Position numbers and translations under genes: made by a program | Shown: piece by piece, positions 36,761 through 48,757 of the stretch | Layout of the letters: every line of letters starts with the position of its first letter | Position numbering within the stretch: the stretch's first letter is position 1 | The notes under the pieces: generated by a model | What the model saw: only the letters and a program-made list of their open reading frames with translations | Database searches by the model: none | Told to the model about the DNA's origin: nothing | Assembly: GCA_028551475.1 (NCBI GenBank) | Contig: CM052362.1 | Coordinates: forward strand, 5,269,354-5,333,353 | DNA length: 64,000 nucleotides | Source of the DNA: Casuarina equisetifolia | Lineage: Eukaryota; Streptophyta; Magnoliopsida; Fagales; Casuarinaceae | Reading direction: 5' to 3'

Positions 36761-38414
36761 AATAATATCAAAATTATAACATAATCTTATATACTTACAC
36801 AGTGCAATGGTGATGATCCTAGAATTGCTGGTTTTAGGCGTGCAAAATGTTGCATTTATGCTTCCATCATCTTCGTACCCCCGGAGACAAACACATCGAT
36901 AACCTCCCTTGTGATTCATACATTGCTGTCCCTTACCGCAGGGGTTTGGACCTTAGCACTCATCAATATCTGAAACGTAGGGAAGCCTGTCAGAACTGTC
37001 AAGGTAGCAACACAACTACCTTTTGTGCTCCTTTAGCTGACGACTAACCTCTATTATGTTGAGCAATTAACAGTCAAGCTTATTAAGCATAGACAAAAGA
37101 AAGAAAAAACATGTTAAAATCATATGAATTATTTACGTTGCTTAAATTTTATTTGAGTCTTTTTTAAGATGAAAATCATACCGTTTAGTTATAACTAGTT
37201 TTTAACATAACATTAAACTCTATGTTAATGAGACAACACCCCTAGCATAGAATTTGCAATTTATAATGGTTTGTGATATGACGTATACTTTTGGCATGGA
37301 ATTATAGTCTATCTTAACTATGAGGACCACATTAAGAATTGTATAAGATATTAAATATCACTTAAATTCTATTTGATAATTCTTTTTAAAATAAAAGTCT
37401 GCCCCTAATTATATACCAGCTATAATTCAGAAATAGATTTCCTAATAAAATAAATCATGACTTAGTGGACGAAATGTTCATCGTTACCTATGCAACCACC
37501 AGGGAGGTAAGGGTTCCCGTCATAGCCTTCGGAGCAACGGCAGCGATAACCAAGACCACTGGTGGAATTGTAACATTCGCTAGATGCTGCCTTACATGCG
37601 TAGCTTGTCTGATTTTTCTGAGCTTCAAGGCACGTCTTATTTTCAACTACCCACTCAAGCACCATTGGAACTTTCGTCTTGTTCTGGAAATTGAAAAGAT
37701 CTAGAGAGGAAAATTTGTATGCTACCTCTTCCACGAGAAAACCAAAACCACATGGAATAAAGCTCTGGACATTGGAGTCTTCCTTCAAGGTCCCAACAGA
37801 TACATTAAAGTAAGTAATATTTTCTGGGATAGAAGACTGGCAACAACCAACACCATCGCATGAACCATTGACCACACTGCCAATACTGTCGCAGCGGGAG
37901 ACGCACCCAGTCGTGAAATTCTTCTGTGCAGTCCTGCCTTCAATATAAGCAACAGTGTTACAGCCAACAGCAGTGAACTTGTTCTTCGTAGATGAGGCGA
38001 CAAACCTGCCTAAATTAAACTTCTTCTTGAAGAAGTCCCCGTTATCACATCGATAGGCAATGAAGTTTGACACTCGCAAATCACCATCCAAAGATATGTT
38101 GAGGACCTCTACGTTACCGGTGCCCAGAAAAGGTTTTGGATGGTCAAACGAGTAGTTACAAGTGATGAGAAAAGATCGAGCAAGGCAACAGTCCTTGCTT
38201 GTTCCAAATGGGTAGGGGATAGAAACCGATCCACATGTTCGGTTGCAGCTTGGGTTGGTTTCCGGCGACGCGACCACTACTGAGATCAGAACCCCAAATA
38301 GCAGCTTCTTGAAAAGCATTCCACAAAAAGCCATCGCTTGCGTTGTTTTCTGTGTCTTCTCTTTTGAGAACTGTTGTTTACTCGGTATGCCGACGACTTT
38401 GAATGGCCCTCCTC

Positions 38415-38420
38415 TTTATA
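38415..38420 (-). promoter_or_regulatory. TATA box of WAK3
   Basis: TATAAA on the minus strand, 81-86 bp above the WAK3 ATG, in the same word context as WAK1 ('ccttctataaagagga'). Confidence 0.65.
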
Positions 38421-38439
38421 GAAGGCAAGTGTCTCTATA

Positions 38440-39420
38440 ACGAGACTCAGTCCTGGATTTAAAAATGGGTGGAGAAATAGGTGTTGAGGACATTCAATAA
38501 AATACTCCTACTCTATTTTTTGATGTGACACTTTTTGGTAAACATTTAAAGTTTATATTCACGCGGTATTGATTTTTTACCACTTAGTGCTTAACTTTTT
38601 TTTTCTTTCTTTTAATAGACAAAAGGGGTGAAGAATGGGATTTCTCGAACTAGACCTTCTTTGTTTATCTTCTAAGTGATTTCTATTTCTTTTATAGATT
38701 TAGTGCTGCAGAAACGTCGACCATTTGTTGCTTAAAGTAGTTATAATCAGAAAAAGTGCAACTTGCATATGAGAGCTTATTTGTTGCTTAAAGTAATTAT
38801 AATCAGAAAAAGTGCAACTTGGGAATCTCATCTGGTTTCTTCGTCTGTTGTCATTTTCCTTGTGAGTCAACGTTGTTGTATTTTCCCATCCATGTCCTTA
38901 GTTGACAAGTCTCTGTGAAGCGTGTTCAAGACGACAGAAAAAGGGGACCCCCATATTTCTTTAGGGAGTATTCAACCATAGACTAAGGGAATATTAGGTT
39001 TACTTCATTTCATATGTTTTGGAAGATTAAGTCTTAAAATTTGATCTTATTAATGCAAATTTATCTTTTCGTTAAAAAAAATAAAAAAAGTCTTATACTT
39101 ATTAAGAGTGAAATTTACAGATTTTTGGGTTTTTCAATTACAATAGATTTTAAAAGCAATTACAAGTGTTTAAGGATTGAAAATTACTCTCCAACTGGAA
39201 ACAGAAGATGCTCCACATGCTCTGATTTTGCCTGAAAGTTCAATCCTCCCGACGTAAAACCAGTCAACACAGAACTGAATAGCGGGGACCCAAGCATCAA
39301 CCTTAATCTCCTTGCCGACACATCTGCTTTTGTAAAGTATGAACGTGACCCTGCATCAAACCAGAATAAAAAAAGAAAGTAAGAAGGAAGTTCATGGGTG
39401 AAGACTTGGATTTCTGTGTC
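38440..39420. other. WAK3 proximal upstream region
   Basis: Matches the region upstream of the exon-1 pseudogene (15160-15960). It contains one partial promoter-satellite unit (38490-38550) and a small direct repeat of about 60 bp around 38730-38820. A minus-strand open frame at 39184-39582 crosses into the conserved core; no domain recognised. Confidence 0.55.
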
Positions 39421-39781
39421 CCATAGACAAAGACTCGACCAGCAAGGACGAAGACCAGGCTTTGGAGTATGAAACACGTCTGTGCTTTGACTCACTGACC
39501 ACAACTTCGTCCAAGTCTCCCAACAACTTTCCGCGCAAGACGCAAGAAAGCGTAATAAGACTACAAAGCAATTAAGGCACACCTCCCCGTCAACAAGTTA
39601 GCAGTCAGCAGGGACGTAGACAGCTTCGTGCAGCTGCCTGTCCATTGAAGGTTCGCCCTTGCTAATCGAGTCACACTACAGGAGTACCTCTACAAGCTAT
39701 AGAAATCTCCTTGTTCATCTACGTAGTTGCATTTTGTTCGTGCACGTCTCCTGGTTGACAAGTCTCTATCCTTTTGGGGAG
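39420..39781. repeat. WAK distal upstream block U, copy 3 (first part)
   Basis: Matches 16160-16550 and 30404-30790; the conserved core is 39437-39680. The block is interrupted here by a solo LTR and resumes at 41146-41329 and, beyond a copia element, at 47288. Confidence 0.8.
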
Positions 39782-41145
39782 TGTTCGGTGAAATTTAAAT
39801 GCAAGTGAACATGTCGAACAATTAATATAATGATAAGAAAGATATCGTCCTACGAAGATTGGTGAATACTAAACTAATTAAGTACTAATGATGAATTAAT
39901 CTTAAAATTTATCTAGCAAATCAAAATATTGTTGAAGATGAATTAAAATTTAAAATTTCTAAAACAAAAACTCAAAACTAATTAAAATTGAATCCAAGTA
40001 GGAAAAATCAAGATGAGACACATGTTAGAGCTTCTGATTTCACCATAACTACTATATATGAATTTCCATAGTTTATGCCTGCAAGAATGATATTATTTAT
40101 GTGATGGCAGAATTTCATCATTTATTTATTATCTTATGTCTAGGTATAGTAAACCTATTTAGTTCATTAATTCACTATATCTCTATATGTGAATTGAAAC
40201 AAACCAAATGCATTAGGATCTATGAATATTCCTGGTTTACAATAAATCTTTCGATCATCTTATCACCAAAAGCCACACAAATAACATGGTATATGTCTAT
40301 CCATATTTAATTCATGGTTATATATTATAAGAAGCAATTGCATATTATTACCTTTCAGTCTCTAACATACACATCAAATCATTCAAGTGGTGGCCAATCA
40401 CTTAAAAGCATTAAGCATAATAATATATAACTCACATAAATAAACTATCTTGCAAAACATAAAACTTATAGGATTCACATCATCATAGTTAGGCTACATC
40501 TTCGCTCTAACAAAAGAAGTTTAGAACATAATGAAATAATGAGGAAGAACAATAATAAGAAACAAAGAAGGCATCTTGAATCCAAGAACAAGAAGTCTGT
40601 CACCCTTTTTGTCTTCTCTTCAAGAAATCTTGAATTCTTGGCCTCTCTCTTGAGTTGTGCTCAATTTCCTCCTTGGTTTCAGCGGCAACTTCTTTTCTCT
40701 CTTGCTTCCTCCTCTCTTCTCTGCAGGGCTCCTCCTTTATATAAGGTATGGGATCTAGAACTTTCTCCTTATCCTAATAGCATTGGATTTTGGATTCCCA
40801 ATACAATTGAGTTTTAAACTTCTATATTAATTAGGCTTTGGACTCCTAATAGGACTAGGTTTTCTAATTATTTAAAAATAATAATAACAATAAAAATCTA
40901 ATAACAATTATCCAAAGCCCAAGCCCAAGCCCATCTTGATTTCCTTCACCTTGATAATTTGACCATCTTCTGCCATATAATAAGTACCAGGTTCTCCATG
41001 CTTGTTCTTTTTCTTCATGCCTCCTTATGCTACATAAACAAGACAAATTTAAGTAAATAAAGAGGAATTCAAATATTTTCTCACAAACATTAGAGAATTT
41101 ATTATTTAAATTAAGTAAAATAACTCTATAAAAATAGAGTTATCA
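39782..41145. mobile_element. Probable solo LTR (1364 bp), fossil
   Basis: Starts TG, ends CA and is bracketed by the 5-bp duplication GGGAG (39777-39781 and 41146-41150). Read on the minus strand it begins 'tgataactctatttttatag', with a short palindrome, and resembles long LTRs of Ty3/gypsy Tat-type elements. TATA-like words occur near 40737. The insertion splits upstream block U, whose other copies are continuous here. No pol or gag. Orientation and family are uncertain. Confidence 0.65.
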
Positions 41146-41329
41146 GGGAGCACGTTTAATACGACAGCTTAGGAGAGATTTTAATTGATAAAATTATCTT
41201 TTTATTTTCACGCTTAATTTTGATTTCACTTTTTAACATGTACCGATTCTTGAAGGATGTTTTTTTCTAGTTATAACCTTTCTGCATTTTCTTTCTCTGC
41301 ATGTCTCTTAACATTCCAATGTTTGAATC

Positions 41330-41584
41330 TGTTGGAGATACATTAGCATATTTGGGAATTATTTTCTAGAATTGCTACGTTATTTTTTCCTTATAATTTT
41401 ATCTCTTTAGGAAACTATTATTGTATATAGGAAATTATTTTCTTCCTTGTATTTGTATATTGTTTCCTTTTTTTAGTTTGCTCCTTACATTATATAAGGA
41501 CCTTCATATGTACAGTTTTTTTACACAAGTGAAAGCAATACAAGCCTTTCCCACAAATCTATGCCTTTTTTCTCTCTTGTGACA
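41330..41584 (+). repeat. 5' LTR of copia element 1
   Basis: TG...CA ends. A 'tatataagga' promoter-like word lies near 41491. It is followed directly by the primer-binding site. Confidence 0.93.
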
Positions 41585-41601
41585 TGGTATCACGAGCCTA
41601 G
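41585..41601 (+). promoter_or_regulatory. Primer-binding site of copia element 1
   Basis: 'tggtatcacgagcc' next to the LTR resembles the complement of the initiator tRNA-Met 3' end, the usual copia primer. Confidence 0.75.
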
Positions 41602-41656
41602 TTTTTTTTTCCTACATTCACGTTTCTGCACTTTTTTTCTCCTCTCCTTTGTGATC

Positions 41657-43430
41657 ATGTCCTCTCCGGTTGACCCCGATGCTCCCATCATCGAGGATGT
41701 CCCACCTTCCTCCACCTCCCCTCCATCTCTTACCCTCCCTGGCCCTGCCCTCTCTTCTGGGGTCCTTGATTCTTTTTCCTCGTTACCTCCCTCTGGACCT
41801 CCTCTCTCTTAGGCCCCATATTCTCTCCCTGGCCAGCCACGTCCTACCCTCTCCCAGGCCAGCCACGTCCTGCCCTCTCCCAGGCCCTACCTTTAGGCCC
41901 AACTCCCTCTCCTCTCCCCTCCCCGGCCCGCCCCACCCCTCTAACCCGACCTAACCTCCTGTGAGCGGATCACCCATCTCTGGGTCCTCGGGTTTGAGTT
42001 TGGACCCTTACCTGTACCCGTATTCTGGATTCGGGTCCAATCCCTACCCAAATTCACCCCCAATTTTTTTGCCCTATTCTGCCGTTGGCCGCCTGGAACC
42101 CGGCGATCCTCTCTACACCGCTGCCTCTGACGGCCTAGAGTTGCGGCTTATCACCCAGCTTCTCACCGACGCCAATACCTTCACCGTTTGGTCCCACGAG
42201 CTCCACCGTGCCCTTGTCACCAAAGACAAAGACGGGTTTCTCGACGGCGCTATCTCGGCTCCCGCCACCGAACGCCTTGCGCGGCAATGGCACAAGTGTT
42301 CCCAATTGGTCTGTACTTGGATTGGGAACACTCTCACCCCGGAGGTCGCCACAGCTCTTCCGCCCACCGACGACCCGAAAGTTCTCTGGGACGCTCTCCA
42401 CGAACTCTACGGCCGCCCCGATCGTGTTCGCCTCTTCCAAATCGAGCAAAAACTCACCGAATTGAAGCAAGGAACCCCCTTTGTGGCTGTCATCTTCAAC
42501 CGTTTCATGGCCCTTTGCCATGAATACGACCACACGGTCGAACCGCTCGACGGCCCAGACGCCATTCTCTACTAATTTCACCGGCTGAAGGAGGAGCAAC
42601 GCCTCACTCGTTTTCTCCTCCTCTTAAACGAGTCATTCTCCTCCTTCCGCTCCCAGATTCTGGCCATGGATCCACCCCCGTCCTTGCGCCGCCTCCTTTT
42701 CCTCACCGTCCAAGAGGAAAACCACCATCTCGCCTCCGCCGAATATCTCCGTGTCGGAGACTCGGTTATTTTGGCCGCTCGGGCCACTCCTGCTCAGAAG
42801 GCTCTTGCTGGTGGTGGCGGCGGTAGCAGCGGCGGTGGCACCGATAGCAGCGGCAGCGGCGGCGGCGGCGGTAGAAGTGGCGGTGGCACCGATAGCAGCG
42901 GCGGTGGCAGCGGGCTTGGAGACTACAGTGGCGTCGGCTCTGCAGCACATATGCGGTCTTTAGGTTTTTTTGAGGGCGACGCTTCACTCCCTCCTGGATT
43001 GGACGGCTCTCCTCGTTACCCTAGATCGGACGGTCCATCTCTCATCTCAGGTGCGCCTCCATCTAACAATCTTTATCTGATCTCAGCTTCACAAATCGAC
43101 GTCTCTCAGCAGAGCTTTGGTGCACCTGTCCACAGAGGATCCGCCGGGCCGCGCAGCTTAAATGGGTCGCATTCTCGCCGACCCAATGGGCCCAATAACA
43201 GCTTCAACAGCCCAATTTCTTCACAGGCTCGGCCCAATCAGCTTTTTTGTGAGCACTGCAAGCAGACCAACCACACGAAGGCCACATGTTGGAAATTACA
43301 TAGCAGGCCTAGGGAATTTGCCTCCAAAGAAAATAATAATATTTTGACTAATTTTGTTTCTTCTCAGGATAAGCCCAATCCACCTCTCAGTGAAGCCCAA
43401 CTTCAACAGATCATCTAGGCCTTCAATCAG
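41657..43430 (+). pseudogene. gag region of copia element 1 (fossil)
   Basis: Capsid-type sequence at about 41960-42660 (for example LYTAASDGLELRLITQLL and VLWDALHELYG), a Gly/Ser-rich stretch at about 42790-42920, and a CCHC zinc knuckle (CEHCKQTNHTKATC) near 43250. Broken. Confidence 0.85.
42790..42920 (+). repeat. GC-rich Gly/Ser codon repeat within copia 1 gag
   Basis: Alternating 'ggcggtggc' and 'gatagcagcggc' units give a run of Gly, Ser and Thr-Asp-Ser-Ser. It is unusually GC-rich against the AT-rich surroundings and probably grew by replication slippage. Confidence 0.85.
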
Positions 43431-43479
43431 ATGGGTTAACCTAACAAGATTACTAGCTTTGGAGGTACTTCCTTTTGTT

Positions 43480-46400
43480 TTATGAGCTCTATCTTACCCT
43501 CTGATTGGCTTATTGATTCAGGTGCCAGTGACCACATTATTTGCGATCAAAAAATTTTTTTCAAAATTCACACTACCCAATCTTCCATGATCGTATGTCT
43601 CCCCACTAGAAACGTTACTTCTGTCACCAAAATTGGTGATGTCCAACTTAGCCCTCAATTTACTCTCAAAAATTTTCTTTATGTTCCCGAGTTCTAATTT
43701 AATCTCATATCTATTTCTAAAGCTTGTGAAAATAATCATTGTCGAGCCATTTTGGACTCTAATTTATGTTTCTTTCAGGCCCGTTCGACTGGCAAACTAA
43801 TGGGCTTGGGTAATGCTCAACAAGGCCTTTATTTTTGGATTTCTATTCCTGCAAATTTCAATTCATGTATTTCACCCACTACGGGCTCCTTTTGTAATTC
43901 TCATTTCAGTAATAATATTTTACTTTCTCACCAACGTTTGGGCCATAGTGCTTCTTACCCTCACCCAAAATGTCCGATTTATCCCTTGGCAAAACAACCT
44001 CGCCCCTCTTTCCCTACCAGCTCTTCTCGTGCTCCTTCTGTTTTCTCCCTCCTCCATATCAACATTTGGGGACCTTATCACACCCCACATCGTGATGGAT
44101 CTCGTTTCTTCCTCACTCTTGTTGATGATTTTTCTCGTGGTACTTGGGTCTTCTTAATGCAATCAAAAACCCAAGTTCTTTCTCACCTCACTCGTTTCTT
44201 TGCCCTTATTTGTACTCAGTTTCACACATCTATCCAACGTGTTCGCACCGATAATGCCTGTGACTTTTTTAATCATACTTGTTCCTCATTTTTTTCTGAT
44301 CATGGCATCCTCCATGAAAGTTCTTGCCCATACACTCCTCAACAAAATGGTGTTGTAGAACGTAAACATCGTCATCTTCTCGAGGTTGCCAGAGCCCTAA
44401 AATTCCAAGCCTCTATTCCTGAAAATTTTTGGGACGATTGTGTGGTTACTGCTGCTTACCTGATCAATTAGATGCCTACTCAGGTCCTTCATGGGAAGAC
44501 ACCTTTTGAGCTACTATTTGGAAAACACCCCGATATTGGTCAGCTCCGCGTTTTTAGTTGCTTGTGTTTTGCAACTACTGTGGGACATCGTGACAAGCTA
44601 GCTCCTCGTGCCACCCGTTGCATCTTCATGGGTTATCCTTCCCTTTAAAAAGGCTACCGTCTTTATGATCCAGCTACAAGTACCTTTTTTATCAGCCGTG
44701 ATGTTGTCTTCCATGAAGATGTATTCCCTTTTCAGGATGTGCCTTCACCGGCAGCTGACATTGTGCCCCCCTCGGGTTCTCGACCGTTTCTACCTAATGA
44801 TTCGGCTCCATCACCACCACCTATGGTCCTTATTGCGCCTCTAGTGCCTCCAGCTCCTCCTTCACCCATTATATCTGTGGGATCCACCCCAGTGCCTCCC
44901 TCTGCACCGCCTTCTCCATTACCGGCTTCCCCTAACCAACCTGACTCTTTGGTCTCCCCTGACGACTCACTGGCCATTGTCCCTTATGTCCGACCTCCTG
45001 CTTCGGCCTCGGCTCCTCCTCCTCGGCATTCTAGTCGTGCCACTCGGCTTCCTACTTGGACCAAGGACTACCTTTGTTCCAGCGCTGAGCACATTGGGTC
45101 TCATTATCCCATCACCTCCTATGTCAGCTTTGCTCGTCTATCTCCAGATCATTTTTGCTACATCAGTCAGATTTCTGCTGTCACTGAACCTTCTTGTTAC
45201 CAGGAGGCCTCCACTGATCCCCGTTGGCAACAGGCCATGGAAGCTAAGCTCCGTGCCCTTGCCGATAATCACACTTGGGATGTTGTTCCTCGCCCTGCTC
45301 ATCAGCGTCCCATTGGCTACAAGTGGGTCTACAAGATCAAGCATCGAGCTTATGGTTCTGTTGAGCATTATAAAGCTCGTCTTGTTGCCAAAGGATACAC
45401 CCAGAAAGAAGGTTTTGACTATCAAGACACTTTCTCACCTGTCGCCAAGGTAGGCACTGTTCGTTCCTTCCTCGCCGTTGCTGCTTTCCGTGATTGGCCT
45501 TTGCATCAGATGGATGTTAATAATGCCTTTCTCCATGGTGATTTAGATGAAGAAATCTATATGGATCTCCCTCCGGGCCTTCGCAGACAGGGGGAGTCTC
45601 GGGTTTGTCGTCTCCGAAAATCCCTCTATGGTCTCAAGCAAGCTTCTCAGCAATGATATGCTAAATTTACATCAGACCTTCTCTCAGCCAAGTTTCGCCA
45701 ATCTCGCCACGACTATGCCTTTTTTACATGGCACCAAGGTACTTCCTCTATATATTTACTCATATATGTAGATGATATCTTAATTATGGGCAGCGATGCT
45801 TCCACCATTGCCCGGTTCAAGTCCTACCTCCACTCTACCTTCCACATCAAGGACTTAGGGCCCCCCAAATACTACCTAGGTATCGAGATATCAGACAAAG
45901 GCATCTACCTCAGTCAACGTAAATTTGTCTTGGAAATTATTTCTGAAGCCGGATTATCTGGTTGCAAACCTGCTATCATTCCTTTTGAATAGAACTTGAG
46001 TCTCACTACACCAAAATTCGATGTGGGAATGTCGTCCTCATAACAAGATCAACCACTCAAGGATCCTTCTAAGTATCAACGCTTAGTTGAAAAATTTATC
46101 TACCTTACTATGACAAGACCAAATATTTGTTATGCCGTTCACATTCTTAGTCAATTTGTGCATGCCCCAAAACAGTCTCATATGAATGCGGCTCTAAAGG
46201 TTGTAAAATATTTGAAGGGATGCCCAGGTCTTGGATTGCTCCTCTCTAAAGATTGCGACATGGAAATGAAAGGGTATTGTGACACTGATTATGCCACGTG
46301 TCCCATGAGCCGACGATCGACAACTGGTTTTGCCATAAAGCTTGGGAATTCCCTTCTGTCTTGGAAGACCAAGAAACAGTCAACTGTATCATTATCTTCT

Positions 46401-46955
46401 GCCGAATCTGAATATCGTGCCATGACCAAGACCACCTGTGAAATTATTTGGTTGAGGGGCTTACTACGTGACCTTGGAGTATGTATACGGCCCAGGTCTT
46501 GGATTGCTCCTCTCTAAAGATTGCGACATGGAAATGAAGGGGTATTGTGACACTGATTATGCCACGTGTCCTATGAGCCGACGATCGACAACTGGTTTTG
46601 CCATAAAGCTTGGGAATTCCCTTCTGTCTTGGAAGACCAAGAAACAGTCAACTGTATCATTATCTTCTGTCGAATCTAAATATCGTGCCATGACCAAGAC
46701 CACCTGTGAAATTATTTGGTTGAGGGGCTTACTACGTGACCTTGGAGTATGTATACGGCGTCCTACCCTACTCTTTTGTGACAATGATGCAGCTTTAAAA
46801 CTCACAGCGAATCCAATAGTTCATGAGAGAACCAAGCATATTGAAGTGAATTGTCATTTTACAAGGGACAAAATTCAAGAAGGCGTCATCACGACACATG
46901 AGATCAACACCACGGAACAACCCGCAGACATTTTCACCAAAGCACTTTGTCATTG
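43480..46955 (+). pseudogene. pol region of copia element 1 (fossil)
   Basis: Domains in order: protease (DWLIDSGASDHI near 43505), GAG-pre-integrase (HQRLGHS near 43930), integrase core (TLVDDFSRGTW near 44115 and CPYTPQQNGVVERKHRHLL near 44330), reverse transcriptase ([14 protein letters not shown] near 45320 and YVDDIL near 45765), and RNase H (SAESEYRAM, ERTKHIEVNCHF). Broken. Confidence 0.93.
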
Positions 46956-47021
46956 ACAACACACGTATCTATTGAACAAGCTTGGTGTGTTTGATGTTTA
47001 CAAGCCTCCCAAACCACCAGC

Positions 47022-47032
47022 TTGAGGGGGAG
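47022..47032 (+). promoter_or_regulatory. Polypurine tract of copia element 1
   Basis: 'ttgagggggag' lies directly before the 3' LTR, as in copia element 2. Confidence 0.8.
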
Positions 47033-47287
47033 TGTTGGAGATACATTAGCATATTTGGAAATTATTTCCTAGAATTGCTACGTCATTCTTTCCTTATAAT
47101 TTTATCTCTTTAAGAAACTATTATTGTATATAAGAGATTATTTTCTTCATTGTATTTGTATATTGTTTTCTTTTTTTAGTTTGCTCCTTACATTATATAA
47201 AGACCTTCATATGTACAGTTTTTTTACACAAGTGAAAGCAATACAAGCTTTTCCCACAAATCTATGCCTTTTTTCTCTCTTGTGACA
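47033..47287 (+). repeat. 3' LTR of copia element 1
   Basis: Same length as the 5' LTR, about 11 differences, most of them transitions. Confidence 0.93.
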
Positions 47288-48300
47288 GAATCATCCGGTC
47301 TTTGTCTATGAATAATGAATGCGATGTTATGTCTTTAAATAGTCATAGCGTAATCAGTGTCTAGCACTTGCCAACGTCAAGCGACCGCTGAGCAATAAAT
47401 CGCTGTCGATGGCTGCAAGCGAGGGTCCAGTCGCAGCCAATTGAATGTAGCTTTGAAAAATGTCAGGAAAAAGGGTAAAAAGACAAGGGAGAAAGTGAAG
47501 AGAAGACCTTGACTAGAAATAATTATTTTTTTATTAAATAAAGGGAATGAAAAAAGAGAAGATAAGAGTCATCGTTATCAACACAATAACAAGGTACATT
47601 TTATAAATCCGTTTTGTAAAAATGGCTGCAGTATTTTAACTGCACGTGGAAAACTTAAACGATGTCGGTGTTAAACCCACTGCTAACGTGCTTGACTGAT
47701 TCAACCAGCAGCTTAAGCGCGCGGGGGGGGGGGGTGTTTGAAAAGGTGTGAAAGAAATTACGGGTCAATAGCCCACTTCGACGTTATTGCATCTTTCTTG
47801 GTTTTCTTTTACATAAAACGGGTTGGCGGTACTTTATTTCAAAAGTAAATAAAGAGGAGGGTTATTTTTATGGAATCAAAATTAGGGATAAAACTTAAAT
47901 AATAATTGTATTAAAGTTATTTCTAGGTATGAATTGAAAATTCATTGGTCTAGTTTGATTTGGTAAAGTTGTCATAATAATCAAAAGAAAGAAGTTATCA
48001 TAATGAGAAAAAGAAAGAAATGGGTTTTACTTTTCTTTTGCTTCGAGATAAAAGAAAGAATATTAAGATTTCTTCTACCCCATGGAGTATCCTTAATATT
48101 TACTGATATATTGCATGGCCTTCCTTGGTTCTTCCTCTATCCAAATTTGATTAGTCCACCGGTAGACAATTTTTTTTATCAATTATCGCAAAGTTTTGAT
48201 TTTATGAATTAAATGAATAATATATCTAATGTATGAAAAATTTTATAGGGTTATTTTTAGAGAATATTGGTCATCCAATATGACCATGACTTTCTCTATT
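47288..48300. repeat. WAK distal upstream block U, copy 3 (continued)
   Basis: Resumes exactly after the copia element and matches 16893-17350, 17540-17760 and then 31560-32050. A poly-G run lies at about 47722-47736. No gene. Confidence 0.8.
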
Positions 48301-48757
48301 GAGTTTTTGTCAATACAAATACTAAAGTCTATGCATTTCTAGAAGGCCTTAAGATATGCTATGAACAAAATTATGTACCCCACATTATTGAGTTGAATTC
48401 CTTTTATTAAGTACAATGCTTACTTGAAAAATGGAAGATGCCTTGGAAATTAAAGTTTATCATTCATGAGCATCTATTCTTGATCCTTGCATATGCAAAT
48501 GTGCAACATGTCTATTGAAAGGGAAATGTAATTGAAAAATGTCTTGTCAATTATAGGTATATGATTCAAAATGTGAGACTTTTCAACCTGCCCAGTTCAT
48601 TCCTCCACCTATGCTTAATTGTTTTCATAGAGAATCAATAAGGCATAAGTAATTATAAGCCATTTTAGAGTTAAATATATTTGCTGCCCAATATATTTCA
48701 TGCTTTTATTTTTGTGTTTTGTGTGGTAGCTTGATACCGCTTTGTGTTTTGTGTTAT
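48300..48757. other. Intergenic, nothing recognised
   Basis: No open frame of note and no copy elsewhere in the window that I saw. Confidence 0.5.

Larger units (their letters stand above)
33529..38334 (-). pseudogene. WAK3: full-length WAK frame with two nonsense codons
   Basis: Exons 37488-38334, 36799-36969 and 33529-34742 add up to 2232 nt, exactly 744 codons, with GT-AG introns. The frame holds a signal peptide, the GUB_WAK domain (CNRTCGSVSIPYPFG), two EGF repeats, a TM helix (GLLVLLTGSFCIYW) and a kinase with [34 protein letters not shown] and [11 protein letters not shown], then a tail ending LDDGR. Two codons are TAA or TGA: codon 288 just after DIDEC (36953-36955) and codon 661 in subdomain X/XI (33778-33780), where the relatives have Cys. 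Neither shifts the frame. If only the second were present, the kinase would lose its last 82 residues. This may be a recent null allele. Intron 2 contains a solo LTR. Confidence 0.9.
41330..47287 (+). mobile_element. Ty1/copia element 1 (5958 bp), fossil
   Basis: LTRs of 255 bp at 41330-41584 and 47033-47287, with target-site duplication GAATC at 41325-41329 and 47288-47292. The order is LTR, primer site for initiator tRNA-Met, gag, protease, integrase, reverse transcriptase, RNase H, polypurine tract, LTR, which is the Ty1/copia order. The LTRs differ at about 11 positions (about 4%), suggesting insertion roughly 1.5-3 million years ago under usual plant rates. It is broken, with of the order of ten breaks. 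It lies in WAK upstream block U; the paralogous site near 16893 is empty. Confidence 0.95.

Noticed and set aside
36799-36969. Sequence artefact as explanation for the WAK3 exon 2 stop
   Set aside because: Cannot be judged from one sequence; there is no homopolymer at the site, so I kept the stop as read.
42113-42600. Minus-strand and second plus-strand frames over the copia 1 gag
   Set aside because: Shadow frames caused by GC-rich codons of gag; no independent domain.
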